From: Atkinsonella hypoxylon
Lineage: Eukaryota; Ascomycota; Sordariomycetes; Hypocreales; Clavicipitaceae
Length of the DNA stretch: 49,016 nt
Direction of reading: 5' to 3'
Assembly: GCA_000729835.1 (NCBI GenBank)
Contig: JFHB01000223.1
Span: 1-49,016, forward strand
Below, in pieces: positions 34,001 to 47,000 of this stretch (positions are counted from its first letter, which is position 1; each line of letters begins with the position of its first letter). The position numbers and the translations under genes were made by a program. The notes below the pieces were generated by a model. The model saw nothing but the letters and a program-made list of their open reading frames with translations. It did not search any database and was not told where the DNA came from.

Positions 34001-37000
34001 AAACTATTTAATCTAATATATTATGCTAGGCATTAGTAGGTTACAATTTATTAGTATTTTGCTTAAAGTTACTAGTGTCTTTACTATATTAAGCAGTATA
34101 TTGTAAAGTATAGAGCTATTTATTAGCAGTAAAAGTCTACTATCCCTTTAGATTAAGCTTAAACTTCTTAATATAATCTCTAGAAATAGTCTTATTAAGC
34201 ACTATACTATTTAAGGTCTTTAAACAGTAAGTATTAGTAACTTTTACTTAACTATATACTTTAAAAGAACTATTCTATTATATTGCTAACTTCTTCTTTA
34301 TTAATATATCTATAACCCTTTATATATTATATATAAGAACTAAATCTTCTAGAACTAATTAATCTTTCTTCTTTTATAATAATACCTCTTAGTTTTAGTT
34401 TATTTAATTAGCTAAGTATTACTTAAATATAAAGACTTTTACGTAAGCTTTCTAGATATCTACTTCCTTTTATTCTAATATCTTAACTCTTACTTTAAAG
34501 AGATTCTATATTATTATAACTTCTAACTAATTAATTAACCTTTAAGTAGAAAATTTAACTTCTAAAGGAAGAATAAGCTCTTAACTATAGATTAAGTAGA
34601 AAGTAGATTTACTATATAACACTTATATAGCTATATAGTCTACTAATAGTGCTTTATTTAGCAATTTAAACTACTTTTTATTAGAACCTTTTATCTTTAA
34701 AAGGGTAAATATAAGCGTTTAATAACTAGCTTTAATAAGTAAATTAGCTTTTAAATTGTACACTAATGTCTTAATCCCTTTAATTCTAATAGCTTTAACT
34801 GCTTTTTTAAGATTTCTATATATTTCTAGCTCTTTATTAAAAACTAGAAATTAGAAAACTCTAAATTATATAATTAGTTTTATTAAGAACTTCTAAATAG
34901 CTATAATATTAGTATACTATATAGAGCGCGCTTCTATCTATTTAGTAAGGTTATATCTTACTTCTAAAAGGTACTTAAAACTATAATTAAGTAGTATATA
35001 TTAGGTATTAATATATATCTTACTTATTAGGTTGCCTAAAGCTATTAGTATTAATAATTCTTTAGGCCTCTAAGGAGCAAACTTTTAGTATACCTTATAA
35101 TAAAAAATTATTACTTAAACTATATTCTAGAGTTCTTTCTAAAAGTACTTAATTCTAGCTACTTTTAATATAACTTCTATACCTTTATAACCTATTTACT
35201 TATATAAAGCCTTAATAATTTTCTTCTATTATATTAGGTCTTTAACAACTAAAGTATAACTCTTTATTGTACTAATTAGTCTCTTCTATAATAGGCCTTT
35301 ATCTAAGAAGTATTGCTTAGCACTTATATAAAGTTGCTTATACTTACTCTTATTTAAATTAAATAGTCTTTATAATATTAAAAGGAAATCTATAATTTAT
35401 TAAGTTCTAAGAGTATAGTATACTCTATTGTGCAGCTAAATCTTATTAACGTTAAGCTATAGGTTAATAAAATCTTTAATATTCTCTTTAGCTGCTTAAT
35501 TTAATGTATTAAAAGGCCTACCTTCTTTATATAATAAAGTATTAACTATTTTATTCTTTTCTTCTAAAATATACCTAGCTGTAAAATTAAATAGTATAAT
35601 ATAACTAATCTATTATATAATAAGTGCGCCTAGAACGTTATTAATATTACTATTAAGCTAATATATAAGCACTTAAGAATTAGTCTTTAGAGTAAAAGAA
35701 ACTCTATAGAGATAAATTTATAGCCTTTTTAATATATAAATAATAGCTCTATATTTCTACTTTATTCTATTATACTTAATTTCTAAATTACTCTAATATT
35801 TACTTTTATATTATATAAAGTGTTATTACCTATTAATAATTTATATTAAAACTGCTCTTTATTCTTTTAAGCTTATATTAACTATTAATATAATTTCCTT
35901 AGCGCTTAAGCTAAGATTAATTATTATAAGAACTAGTATAGTTATTATTATATACTTAAGGACCTCTATAGCGTTCTTTTAGTTTAATCCTTAAGTTTAC
36001 TTAATACTTTTCTTAAGTAAGATTATAAAAGGCTTAGCTTTTATAGAGTAATACTATACTTAAATATAATAATAGCTTATAAGCTTAAGAAAGAATTTAA
36101 CCTTAAAAATATTCTTACACTCTATTTACTTTAAAATCTTTATTACTTTTACTTCTAAAGGTTTTCTTCTATTAATACTATATATAAATCTAATAATCTC
36201 TATAGTCTTTTAGTATAGCTTTAATTTTACAGTAGATATAGTATAATTAGCTAGCTTAATATTAATAAGAACTTTATTAATATTAATTAAATGTTCTATA
36301 ATATATCTTTATATATTAAGTAATACTTTCTCTTTATTATAAGTAGTAGTAAGGCCTTTTACTGCAATATTATCTAAGAAAGGCTTATAAGTATAAGGAA
36401 TTAGGTTAAAAAGAATTCTTTTTACTACTTAAATAAATTAAGTAATAGAGTTAGTTGCTCCTTAAGGAAGTATATAAAGTTATAGAAGCTTTATTACTGT
36501 TAAAATTATTATTAAGTCTCTACTTTCCTCTATAAGTAGCACTTAGTTATAGCTTAATAGTAAATTAATAACTAAAAGTATCTTATATATCTTAAATTCT
36601 TTACTAAAAGCCTTTACTCCTTCTAGAATATAGGCATTCTATATTGTAATCTTATTGTAAGCTATTATAAATAGCATTAGCTATATCTCTTTATCCTTCT
36701 TTATTACTAAAAAGTAAGAGTTCTTATAAGATCTATAACTCTCTTTTAATAACTTATACTAAAGCTTCTTTTTTAATAAATTAACTAGTCTCCCTTATAG
36801 GCTAATAGGTATTAGTATTAACTTTACTTTCTAAGCTCTATAAGCAATAGTATAGATAACTTAAGGCAGTATAACTAAGGGATTAATCTTTTTACACTTT
36901 AATAAGTTCTATATTAGTACTACCTCTTAGTTATAAAGAATTTCCTTAAAAACATTAACTTTTTCTACTGTTAAATGTTTTTACACTTATTTAACTATTT

Positions 37001-40000
37001 AATCTAAGCGCTTTTTTGTTATTTAGAATCCTTAGAGTTTTTTACTAAATCTTTCTATAATATATTTAGTGTATTTTCTTAATTTATTTAAGTATACTTT
37101 TACCTCTTTTTACTTCTTCTATTTCTACTTAAGGTCTCTATTAGGTATAAACCTATCTAAAAGAATATTGTTTTTTAGTAGAATCTTATTAGCTTTTTAC
37201 TTATATAATATATTTACCTTTAGATTAATTAGTTATAATTACCTTAAGGGCTAAATCTTCTCTATAGCTTCTTTAAGTTAGCTTCTATACTAATTAGCTA
37301 TTCCCTTTATTATAAGGTTAATAATAGCTATACTCTTATTCTTTATTATAGGCACTAGCTCTTTATTATTGTTTAACTTAGCTTTAAGACTCTCTTTAAC
37401 TATTTAATTATAAACTAAATCCTTAAATAACTTATTAATTAAGATTAAATTAACGCTAATAGCTATTGCTTTATCTATTATAGTTTTTTATTTAATACTT
37501 CTAGTAACCCTTAAGACTAATATAATATTACTAAAACAGCACTTTAAGAGAAGCTTACCTTCTTTATTACTATACTTAAAGGTAACTTTAGCTATATATA
37601 TAAAAGGCATTTTAAGGATTAATTATATATATAAAGACTTTAGTATAATATAAAAGTAAATTAGCATTTAAATGTTTCTAAGGTATAGCTTTATTATTAC
37701 CTCTTCTAATATTATAAGCTTATATAATATAAAAGATATAGTAATAGTCTCTTGCTTTATTAGAGTTATTTTTAAATTAAGCTCTTTAATAAGGTCCTTA
37801 GTAATAATATTCCTTTATAAACTATAATCTATAAAACTATTAATAAGTAAAGAGTTTAGGCTTTTAAGTTATACTTAAAGGTAAGGTAAGTTCTATAAAT
37901 AGCTTATAATTGCTTTTAGCTTTAAAATACTATTTAATCCTTTAATATAAAGTGCATTTACCTATAGGTTTATAATAGACTTCTTCTCTTTAATATAATT
38001 TTCTATATATTCTTATATAACGTTCTATAAATCCTTCTAGATACTACTAAGCAGCTATCTTATGCATTTATTAGTAATATCTTCCTTATTATCTTCTATT
38101 GCCTCTTTAACTATAGTAAATATTATCTTAATAATATTAATTAATTAATCTTCTTACTCCTTAACTCTTTACCTCTTCCTTAGAATAGAATATAGAGGTA
38201 TAACTTTAGTACTTATTCTATTAATATAATAGACTTTATTAACACTATTTACTTATATTAGGCATTTATTCTCTATTGCTTCTATAAGTGTAAGTATTAG
38301 CTAGTATAGGTTTTATAAGCTAACTTTAATCTTTTTCTAAAAAATATCTTTAAATAATTATATAAAAAGCTATACTTTTATATCTATAGAGCTATCTTTC
38401 TTAGCTTTTTTTCTTTTTCTTTTTACTTAGTCTTTTAAAGCTTCTTCTTACTTAGTAAAGTATTATATCTTTACAGTATAAACTCTAAAGGGCTAAGCTA
38501 TAATTCTCTTCTTAACTAGTATATAAAGAGTTCTTTTAGGTCTATATTCCTTTATCTTAAATGTTAAAGTTACTGTAGTACTATTAGTAAAGTCCCTCTT
38601 AAGGATAGCTTCTAGTAGAATATATATTAGGTAATAATTAGAAATATTAATCTTATTAAAGATTTAATCTAATATCTCTCTTTCTTTTTTACTAAGCTTT
38701 TAATAGTTTAACGTTTTTCTACTAAATTCCTTAACTTAAGGATAATACTATCTTATAATATAGTAGTTAAAGTAATTAACCTAAAATACTATAAGCCTAT
38801 AAAGATAACTTTCTATACTAAGAAAGCTTTATATAAGAATAAATAGCACTAGATTATTTAATTCTACTATTAAAATGCTTACTCTTTAATTATACTTTAT
38901 AAAGCTAATCTTATTATTATACTAGTAAAACTAACATTAATCTATATAATAACCTTCCTTACTATAGTAATAGCAGTAATGCTGCCTTATATAGCTTCTA
39001 GTTATATAGGTTCTAAAGCTCTAAGTATTATTATATATATTAATAGCGTTAATATATATATTTTGCCTTTCCTTCTTCTTCTTTCTAAATTTCTCTTTAA
39101 AAAGCTTTATAATATCTATCTTTAAAACTACTTACTTTATAAGTATAATCTTTATATCTTTAAACTTTTAGGTTAAATTATTTATTTAATCTTTTACTTC
39201 TAAAATAAGCTATATAATTTCTTTAGCTTTATAACTAAAATTACTTATACTATAATACTTAAGACTTCTTCTGCCTAAAGGTATATAAAGGTAGTCTTTT
39301 TTATTGTTATAAAGTCTAGAATTGCAGTCTTCTAGCTCTATTCTAGCTTATATATACTAGCTAAGCTGCTCTAATAACTCCCTATAGAGTATTACAATAA
39401 ACTTAGCTTTAGTAACTTTTATTTAATCTATAAAGCTAGTAAGTATAGCATCTAGTAAGGCTTTATAAATATAATTAAACTAAGAGGTTATACTACACTA
39501 TATATAGAGCTTAGCGCTAATTATAGTAGCTTAATATTCTTAAAGCTAATAAAGAGTGTTCTTTATAGTTCTTAAATAGTTTCTCTTTAGGTCTTTAAGC
39601 TTTTTATTAGCTTACTCCTTTTAATTCTAAGGAGTAGCTTTATACTAAAGCAAAAGCTACTTCTTAGCTTCTTTCTAATTATATAAAGTATAAATAACCT
39701 TTATATACTTATAGATTAATAGGTTAATATAATAAATAAATATCTTCTATTAGTTTTCCTTTAGAATAAATAAAGTCTCTATTTTTAGCTTAAAGCTAAT
39801 TAAGTAATTAAGGATATTTTCTCCCTTAAATTAGTGTATATTAAACTTTTTATTAAAGGTAGCTTAAGCTTACTGCTTTCTAATAGCTTTACTTATAGCT
39901 TTAGCAAGAGCTTATTAAGGTATAGCTATAGCGCTATTAGTACTAGCTTTTTTATCTTAAGTATTTAATTCTATTATAACCTTAGGTTTTAAAATAACTT

Positions 40001-40724
40001 TTTTAGAAGATTTACTAAATTAGCTAGAGCTAGTATTAGCTACTTTAGATATAAAGCTTATACTTTTCTTTAAGGGATATAGAATACTAAACTTATATAA
40101 ATAACTAATAGAATAGCTTAATATAGAAGGTAGGTATAAAAAGAATAATTAATCTTACTTAGTAGAAAAAGTGTAATATATATAATTCTCTATATTAGCT
40201 ATACTTTTAATACTTTTACCTTCTGCTTCTATAGTTATATAAGCTTTTAACGCTAAAATATAAAAGCTAAGAACTTAATTGCTAATAACAATAAATATAA
40301 AAATAACTACTAAAATAAGAATAAAAAAGAAATTTCTCTTTATAATTAAATAATTATAACGTTTAAGGGACCTAAAAACTTCCTTTTTACTGTATTAAGG
40401 CTATCTTAGTTAAGAGTAAAATAGGTATTAAATAGGCTAGCTAGTATTTACAATATAGTAACTATCTTTAACTAGGCTTAGCTCTTCTTAGCTTAAAAAA
40501 GCTATAGAAATTTTCTTTCTCTCTTAATTAAATAATCCCTTATAATATAAGGCTTTTATCTCTATAATTTCCTTCTTTCTTATATTAGTAATATTTAAGC
40601 TAAAGTGCTCTTCTATCTTTAATACTTAGTAGCTTTTTCTTCTTTCTTCTAGAATCTCTATAAAAAACCTTCTAATTATATAATATACTTTAATTAGAAT
40701 AAGTCCCTAGTAAAGCCTCTATTT
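34000..40724 (-). pseudogene. Gypsy-H H1 gag-pol polyprotein, RIP-degraded
   Basis: Minus strand, in reading order. 40724 to about 37500: gag and protease territory, not resolved. About 36780-36300: RT, reading LLKESYRSYKNSYFLVIKKD, then AYILEGVKAFSKEFKIYKIL and the YxDD box as FLDNIAVKGL (FLDN at 36369-36380, second Asp now Asn), as in the fungal gypsy group whose box reads FLDD. About 36200-35300: RNase H territory. About 35250-35150: integrase zinc finger, VKDLIQQKKIIKALYKQIGY (stops read as Gln), where both His have become Tyr. About 34370-34080: integrase C-terminus, DLVLIYN, KVTNTYCLKTLNSIVLNKTI, KKFKLN. The plus-strand frame at 37069-37254 is a shadow. Confidence 0.8.
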
Positions 40725-41213
40725 TTATTAACTTAAAACTAAACCCCTAAATAACTATACAGCTTACACTAAAGTAGGTAATAATATAGTGTACATTAAG
40801 ATTAAAGAGAATTAGTAAAGAGTAAGATATTTAATAGTATATACTATTAAATAATAGTAGGTAAGAAGATTAAATAGTTTAAAAAGGCAGAAATAAAATA
40901 TTAATTATAGCTTAGAAGATATATATATATAAAAGGAGCTAAATATATTAAAGAGTTAGAGAAAGCGTTAGTATTAGTAAAGTAATATCTCTTAAGTATC
41001 AAGTGTTGTAAATTAAAGCAGGCTAAAAGATATTAATTAATCAAAAAGAGCGAAAGCTAAAAAGAGCTAGCAGAAGCTGCTTGCGCACTTGCTTACTTCT
41101 TTTTTTCTATCTAGATGTCTAGGCAATGCGCACTCTTATAGAGAAAAATCTGTATATAGCATCCCTTGTAAAGCTAATATAAGAGCGCAAGGGGGTAACC
41201 CCGCCGCAACACA
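40725..41213 (-). repeat. 5' LTR of H1 (R4)
   Basis: 489 bases. The outer (right) part is nearly pristine (GCTGCTTGCGCACTTGC; GGGGGTAACCCCGCCGCAACA). The inner (left) part is heavily mutated (TTATTAACTTAAAACT for TTGTCGACTTAAAACC). The 5-base target copy ATAGT follows at 41214-41218. The internal sequence after the LTR starts AATAGAGGCTTTACTAGGGAC on the minus strand; TAGAGGC may be a mutated TGGAGGC primer site but the tRNA was not identified. Confidence 0.92.
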
Positions 41214-41218
41214 ATAGT

Positions 41219-43691
41219 AGTTAATATTCCTTACCCTTTCCCTTAAACATTAAGACTGCTAGAATTTTACTAGAAGATTAAGTGTAAATTGCTTAAGTTA
41301 AAAGATAAAAAAAAAACAAAAAAAGAGTAAAGGCTAAGCAGCCTCCTTAGTTAAAATAGAATAGAACTATACTTATTTTTAGCGGTTTTTAAAAACTTTT
41401 TATATATTCTATTTAATCTAGGTTTATAGTCTTAATTCTAATTAGCTTTAAATCTTTAAATAATCTTAATGTACTATTATTAAATCTTAGTTAGTCTTAA
41501 ATATATAAATAAATAAACTTAACCTCCTTTCTCCCTAAAGCTAAAGATATAGAAACTACAGCATTAGCTTTTACAAAAGCTATAATAAGTTGTATATTTT
41601 AGTAAAGTTATAGGCAAATTACTAAGATTAAATAATGTTATTAATCTCCTTATAGCTTCTGCGCTCTTCTTTAGGTATTATTAGTAAATAAACTTCTATT
41701 GTATACTTTAGATAATATTGTAGTAAAAGGTTTACTTTAGCGTTATTATCCTTAAAATTCTCTTTTTAGTATAGCTGTAATATATAGTCCTTAGAAACTA
41801 TTTAATTTAATATATTATACTAAGCATTAGTAGGTTGCAATTTATTAGCATTTTGCTTAAAGTTGCTAGTGTCTTTACTATACTAAGCAGTATATTGTAG
41901 AGTATAAAGCTATTTATTAGCAGTAGAAGTCTACTATCTCTTTAGATTAAGCTTAAACTTCTTAATATAATCCCTAGAAATAGTTTTATTAAGCACTATA
42001 CTATTTAGGGTCTTTAAACAGTAAGCGCTAGTAACTTTTGCTTAGCTATATACTTTAAAAGGGCTGTTCTATTGTATTACTAACTTCTTCTTTATTAATA
42101 TATCTATAACCCTTTATATATTATATATAAGGACTAGATCTTCTAGAACTAATTAATCTTTCTCCTTTTATAATAATACCTCTTAGTTCTAGTTTATTTA
42201 ATTAGCTAAGCGTTGCTTAAATATAAGGACTTTTGCGTAAGCCTTTTAGATATCTACTTCCTTTTATTCTAGTATTTTAACTCTTACTTTAAAGAGATCC
42301 TATATTATTATAACTTCTAACTAATTAATTAACCTTTAAGTAGAAAACTTAACTTCTAAAGGAAGAATAAGCTCTTAACTATAAATTAAGTAGAAAGCAG
42401 ATTTACTGTATAACGCTTATACAGCTATATAGTTTACTAATAGTGCTTTATTTAGCAATTTAAACTACTTTCTATTAAAACCTTCTATCTTTAAAAGAGT
42501 AAATATAAGCGTTTAATAACTAGCTTTAATAGGTAAATTAGCTTTTAGATTATATACTAATGTTTTAATCCCTTTAATCTTAATAGCTTTAACTACTTTT
42601 TTAAGATTCTTATGCATTTCTAGCTCTCTATTAAAGACTAAAAATTAAAAGACTCTAAATTGTATAATTAGTTTTATTAAGAACTTCTAAATAGCTGCAA
42701 TATTAGTATACTATATAGAGTGCGCTTCTACCTATTTAGTAAGGTTATATTTTGCTTCTAGAAGGTACTTAAAACTATAATTAAGTAGTATATATTAGGT
42801 GTTAATATATATTTTACTTATTAAGTTACCTAAAGCTACTAGTATTAATAATTCTTTAGGCCTTTAAGGAGCAAACTTTTAGTACACCTTATAATAGAAA
42901 ATTATTGCTTAAACTATATTCTAGAGCTCTTTCTAAAAGTACTTAATTCTAGCTACTTAAAATATAACTTCTACACCTTTATAACCTATTTACTTATATA
43001 AAGCCTTAACAATCTTCTTTTATTACATTAGGTCTTTAATAACTAAGGTAGAACCCTTTATTGTACTAATTAGCCTCTTCTACAATAGGCCTTTATCTAA
43101 GAAGTATTGCTTAGCACTTATATAAAGTTACTTATACTTACTCTTATTTAGATTAAATAGTCTTTATAACGTTAAAAGGAAATCTATAATTTATTAAGTT
43201 CTAGGAGTGTAGTATACTCTATTGCGCAGCTAGATCTTATTAACGTTAAGCTGTAAGTTAATAAAATCTTTAATGTCCCCTTTAGCTGCTTAATTTAATG
43301 CATTAAAAGGCCTACCTTCTTTATATAATAAAGCATTAGCTATTTTGTTCTTTTCTCCTAGAATATATCTAGCTGTAAAATTAAACAGTATAATATAGCT
43401 AATCTATTGTGTAATAAGCGCGCCTAGAACGTTATTAATAGCGCTATTAAGTTAATATATAAGCACCTAAGAATTAGTCTCTAGAGTAAAGGGAACTCTA
43501 TAGAGATAAATTTATAGCCTTCTTAATATATAAACAATAGCTCTATATTTCTGCTTTATTCTATTATACTTAATTTCTAAATCGCTCTAGTATCTGCTTT
43601 TATATTGTATAGGGTGTTATTACCTATTAACAATTTACATTAAAACTGCTCTTTATCCTTTTAAGCTTACGTTAACTATTAATATAATTTC
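41219..43691 (-). pseudogene. Gypsy-H H0 integrase region, split from the rest
   Basis: Collinear with H1 33426-35897. It holds the post-integrase start, the integrase C-terminus (about 41880-42160) and the integrase zinc finger (about 42980-43040), all on the minus strand. It keeps more C and G than the H1 copy: for example CCTTACCCTTTCCC here against CTTTACTCTTTCC in H1. It ends at AATTTC where copia-2 D is inserted. Confidence 0.8.
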
Positions 43692-44006
43692 TGTTGGAAT
43701 CGTTATGACTCCATCGTGCGATTCCAGCGCCTGCGTAGGTGGATACAACCGCTAATTAGTTGCATCCGCACACTAGTCTCCACTTACATTAGGGTTGCTG
43801 ATACCCCTTAATTCCCCCTTAACACAACACTATACCTAAGGTATATAAGGCATCTAACAGGGTATATAATGTAGCCTCTTTTGCTAGTTAGATATAACTT
43901 CTAGATAACTAAATTTAAACCTCTTTAATGTAAATACTAGTGCACTAGTGAACTAGTTATAGAACTAACTTAAAGGAGTATAAATTAAACCCTTAGTCTA
44001 TTAACA
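43692..44006 (+). repeat. 5' LTR of copia-2 D
   Basis: 315 bases, TGTTGGAATCG to ATTAACA. The outer (left) two thirds keep GC-rich tracts such as GCGATTCCAGCGCCTGCG. The inner third is degraded: AAATTAAACCCTTAGTCTA, opposite TGTTGGGAGAACCAAGGGTC on the other strand in D'. The primer-binding site just after it (CTAATTAGTAGTTAC) was not assigned to a tRNA. Confidence 0.9.
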
Positions 44007-47000
44007 CTAATTAGTAGTTACTTAACTAGAAGTCTTTAGTACAACTAAAGAGATTAGCATAACTAACTATAGATTAGCTAGATTTAGCAAGAAGAGATGT
44101 AATACTATTAGCTAGAACCCTTAGCGGCTAATGCAACTAGTAAAGTGTGCTAAAGGAAGAGATATCTTTATAATTACTTAGTTACTAAGTTATATTTACT
44201 TATAATAACGTTTTAGTTTAACTAATTATTAATATTAAACTCCTAAGGAATTAAATTACTAGCTAGAACCCTTAGCAGCTAATGCTATAGAATTTAACTC
44301 CTTTAACTATCTTAGAACTTAGCTAGAAGCTAGCTAAATCCCTCTATCTTTATACTAATTCTATTACACCTACTTTCTCTTTCTATACTACTTAATCTTA
44401 TTTAATATAATAAGTTTACAACAACCTTAGGTAGATTTATAAGAATTTAAGCAATAACTGCAACCTAATAAGCTTTTAGAATAACTTTAAAAGTATTAGA
44501 AACTTCTATTAATAGATTAAGACTTAATATATAAAATTAACCTAGAAACTGCTACTACTACTAATCTAAACAATAGAATTACCTTTATAATTAACCTTTA
44601 TAAAGATTAAAGATTTAGAGATTAAGAATAATAGAAGAACTTTAAATTTAACTTCTATAACTAGAATAAAGACCTATTTTAAAGAGCTTCTACTTTAATT
44701 ATTAAAGCGTTATACAACTTACTATATAAATATAGAGTCTATATAGGCAGAAGCAGCAGCTAAATTGCTAATTCCCTTAAAAGAGTGCTATAAAAAGAGA
44801 AACAATCTATATAGCTAGAAGAAGAGATTAATAAATAAGTAGCATTAAGTAAATTCCACTTAAATCTACACCTAGATATAGAACCTATATTTACAGTAAA
44901 GAAGCCTTAATCTTCTTCCTAGAACCCTCCTTCTATACCTTTAGCACTCTCTCTGTTACTTTCGTTAAGTGTACCTAGTAATCTAATAGGTATATTAGTA
45001 GAAATACTACCTCCTTCTCTTTCTCTATAGAATATAAGATTTCTTCTACTTCTAGTAGTATAACTATTACTTTCTTCTACAATAGATCCTTTTTAGACTA
45101 ATATAAGGAAAGTCCTTAATCTTATAAAGATCTATAAAGAAAGCAATAAATACAGTAGCAATATATTCAATTTTATTATGCTAAAAGTAGTTATCCTTAA
45201 AGACCTATACTAACAACTTAATTTCTTAGAACTAGCAATAATAAAGGTATTTCTAGTAATACTAATAGGTAAAGCGCGTAAATTCTACTTTACAATAATT
45301 GCAATAAATATAAGGATAAATTACACCTTTAATTAAATAGTTAAAATTGTTAAACAACACTTTAAGACCTTAACTAATAAGCAGTTCTATTGCTAAAGAT
45401 AGAATAGTATTATATTGCATAATATAATCGCTAAGAACCCTAATAAATCTATACTTAACTGCCTTAATATAATAATCTAGAACCTTTAAGACATTTACAA
45501 CAGCCTTTTTAACTCTCTTATAGATAATTCTAAACTTATTAAGTAGACTCTTTAAGCAGTTAGAGGTATCCTTAAATATAGCTAAGCTAAATTTATAACT
45601 AATATAACATTTTAAGAGCTTATTAGTAACCTATAAAAGTTAATTAGTATTGCAGAAGTATAGAAGGAAATTAGCTAATTCTACATTAGATTTAACTAAC
45701 TTAATATTAATAACGAAACCCTCTATATAGACTGTTAATATTAACGTTTAAGAGATTCTAGCTGTAGTAGAAGTAAGACTAAAAAATAACGCTGCTTTAT
45801 CTACAGAAAAGAAGGATATTAGTTAATAAAGTACAGCAAAAAAGAGCGTTAAGAAGTATAGTAAAGATAGTAGAATAATAAGAAGTATAAAACCCCTTCT
45901 TTAGACAGTAAATTTAGAGCCTATCTATAGGCTTATAAAGGATTAAGTAAACCTATACAAAATAATAGTTCTAATAATGCTTAAGATGTAAGTAAGGCAT
46001 TTATTAAAGAATTTAATACAGCTAATAAAGAAAAAGCTCCTTAGCTAATAATTATACAATTCTTTACTAATACTATAACTACAAATAATAGAGCTATCTT
46101 CTAGAACCTTAAGGAAGAAGCCTGCTAGCATGCTCTATATAAGGAAAACCTATTTACAGAAGATTAATTAAATCCTATAGATCCCTTATTATATTTGTTA
46201 TCCTATATATTAGAAGAACGTTACTCTAGTAAGATATTTAGAGGCATTTTGCTTAACACTAGAGCAGCAGAAGTATTAACAGCTAGAATTAACTAAGTAT
46301 AGGCACTAGTGAAGAAAATGCCTTTGTTAAAGATAAATCTATCTAATTAACACTATATAATTACATTTAGCGTAGAATTAGCAACTTTAATAGGCTTTAT
46401 TATAGTTCTAACAGTCTTCAGCCTAATTATATTTTATATAATTAATATAAGCACCCTATTCCTATATAGCATTAATAATATAGATAAGATGCGTATAAAG
46501 CTTAACAACCTTAAAAATATACTAATTTAAGACAATTAAAAGGTTTCTGTTATTTAGAAATAAAGATATCTATAGTAAACTCTAGAAGCTACAGAAGCAG
46601 CTGCATTCTTCTTGTTAAAAAAGTAAATCTGTTAACTTTATTGTTAATTTAGGCATCCCTCTGTACAACAATTAATAAAGATTCTACAACGTACAAGCGA
46701 AGATATTAGTAACAATAACGCTATTAACAGAATTACATAAGTTTGCTACTACTGCTAACTTAACAGTAAATTACCTAGTTAATTCTAATTTATATTAAAA
46801 GATAACTATAACTTTAACTACAAAATTATCGTTAATATTATATATTTAAACAGTAGCTCTATTCTTTATATTGTTAATTCTACAACCTTATTCTAGGCAG
46901 CCTACTTTCTAGAACCCTAAAAGCAGAAAGCATAAAATATCTAGAATGCATTAAAAGAATGCTAGATTAATACCTATCTAGGCCCTTCTAACTAAATAGT

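Larger units (their letters stand above)
29467..41213 (-). mobile_element. Gypsy-H copy H1, complete 11.7-kb Ty3/gypsy element
   Basis: 11,747 bases with 489-base LTRs (R4 is 5', R3 is 3'), polypurine tract, RT then integrase order, and a 5-base target duplication. It lies inside H0, a member of its own family, so the flanks on both sides are H0. That makes the window look like a tandem repeat of LTR plus 3.5 kb (25511-29461 and 29467-33420), which self-insertion explains fully. Confidence 0.93.
25511..43691 (-). mobile_element. Gypsy-H copy H0, split by H1 and by copia-2 D
   Basis: On the minus strand the visible parts are the integrase region (43691-41219), the H1 insertion (41213-29467), the post-pol region (29461-25997) and the 3' LTR R2 (25996-25511). 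Copia-2 D starts at 43692, at the point homologous to H1 position 35897; H0's RT, gag and 5' LTR should lie beyond the window. H0 inserted into D'; the flank at R2 is ACATT (25506-25510). Confidence 0.85.

Noticed and set aside
25511..41213. H-family repeats read as terminal repeats of a DNA transposon, with the post-integrase region as a pogo-type transposase
   Set aside because: The repeats around H1 are direct, flank gypsy RT and integrase, and have a 5-base duplication and polypurine tract. A weak resemblance of part of the 3' region to a helix-turn-helix did not extend to any catalytic motif.
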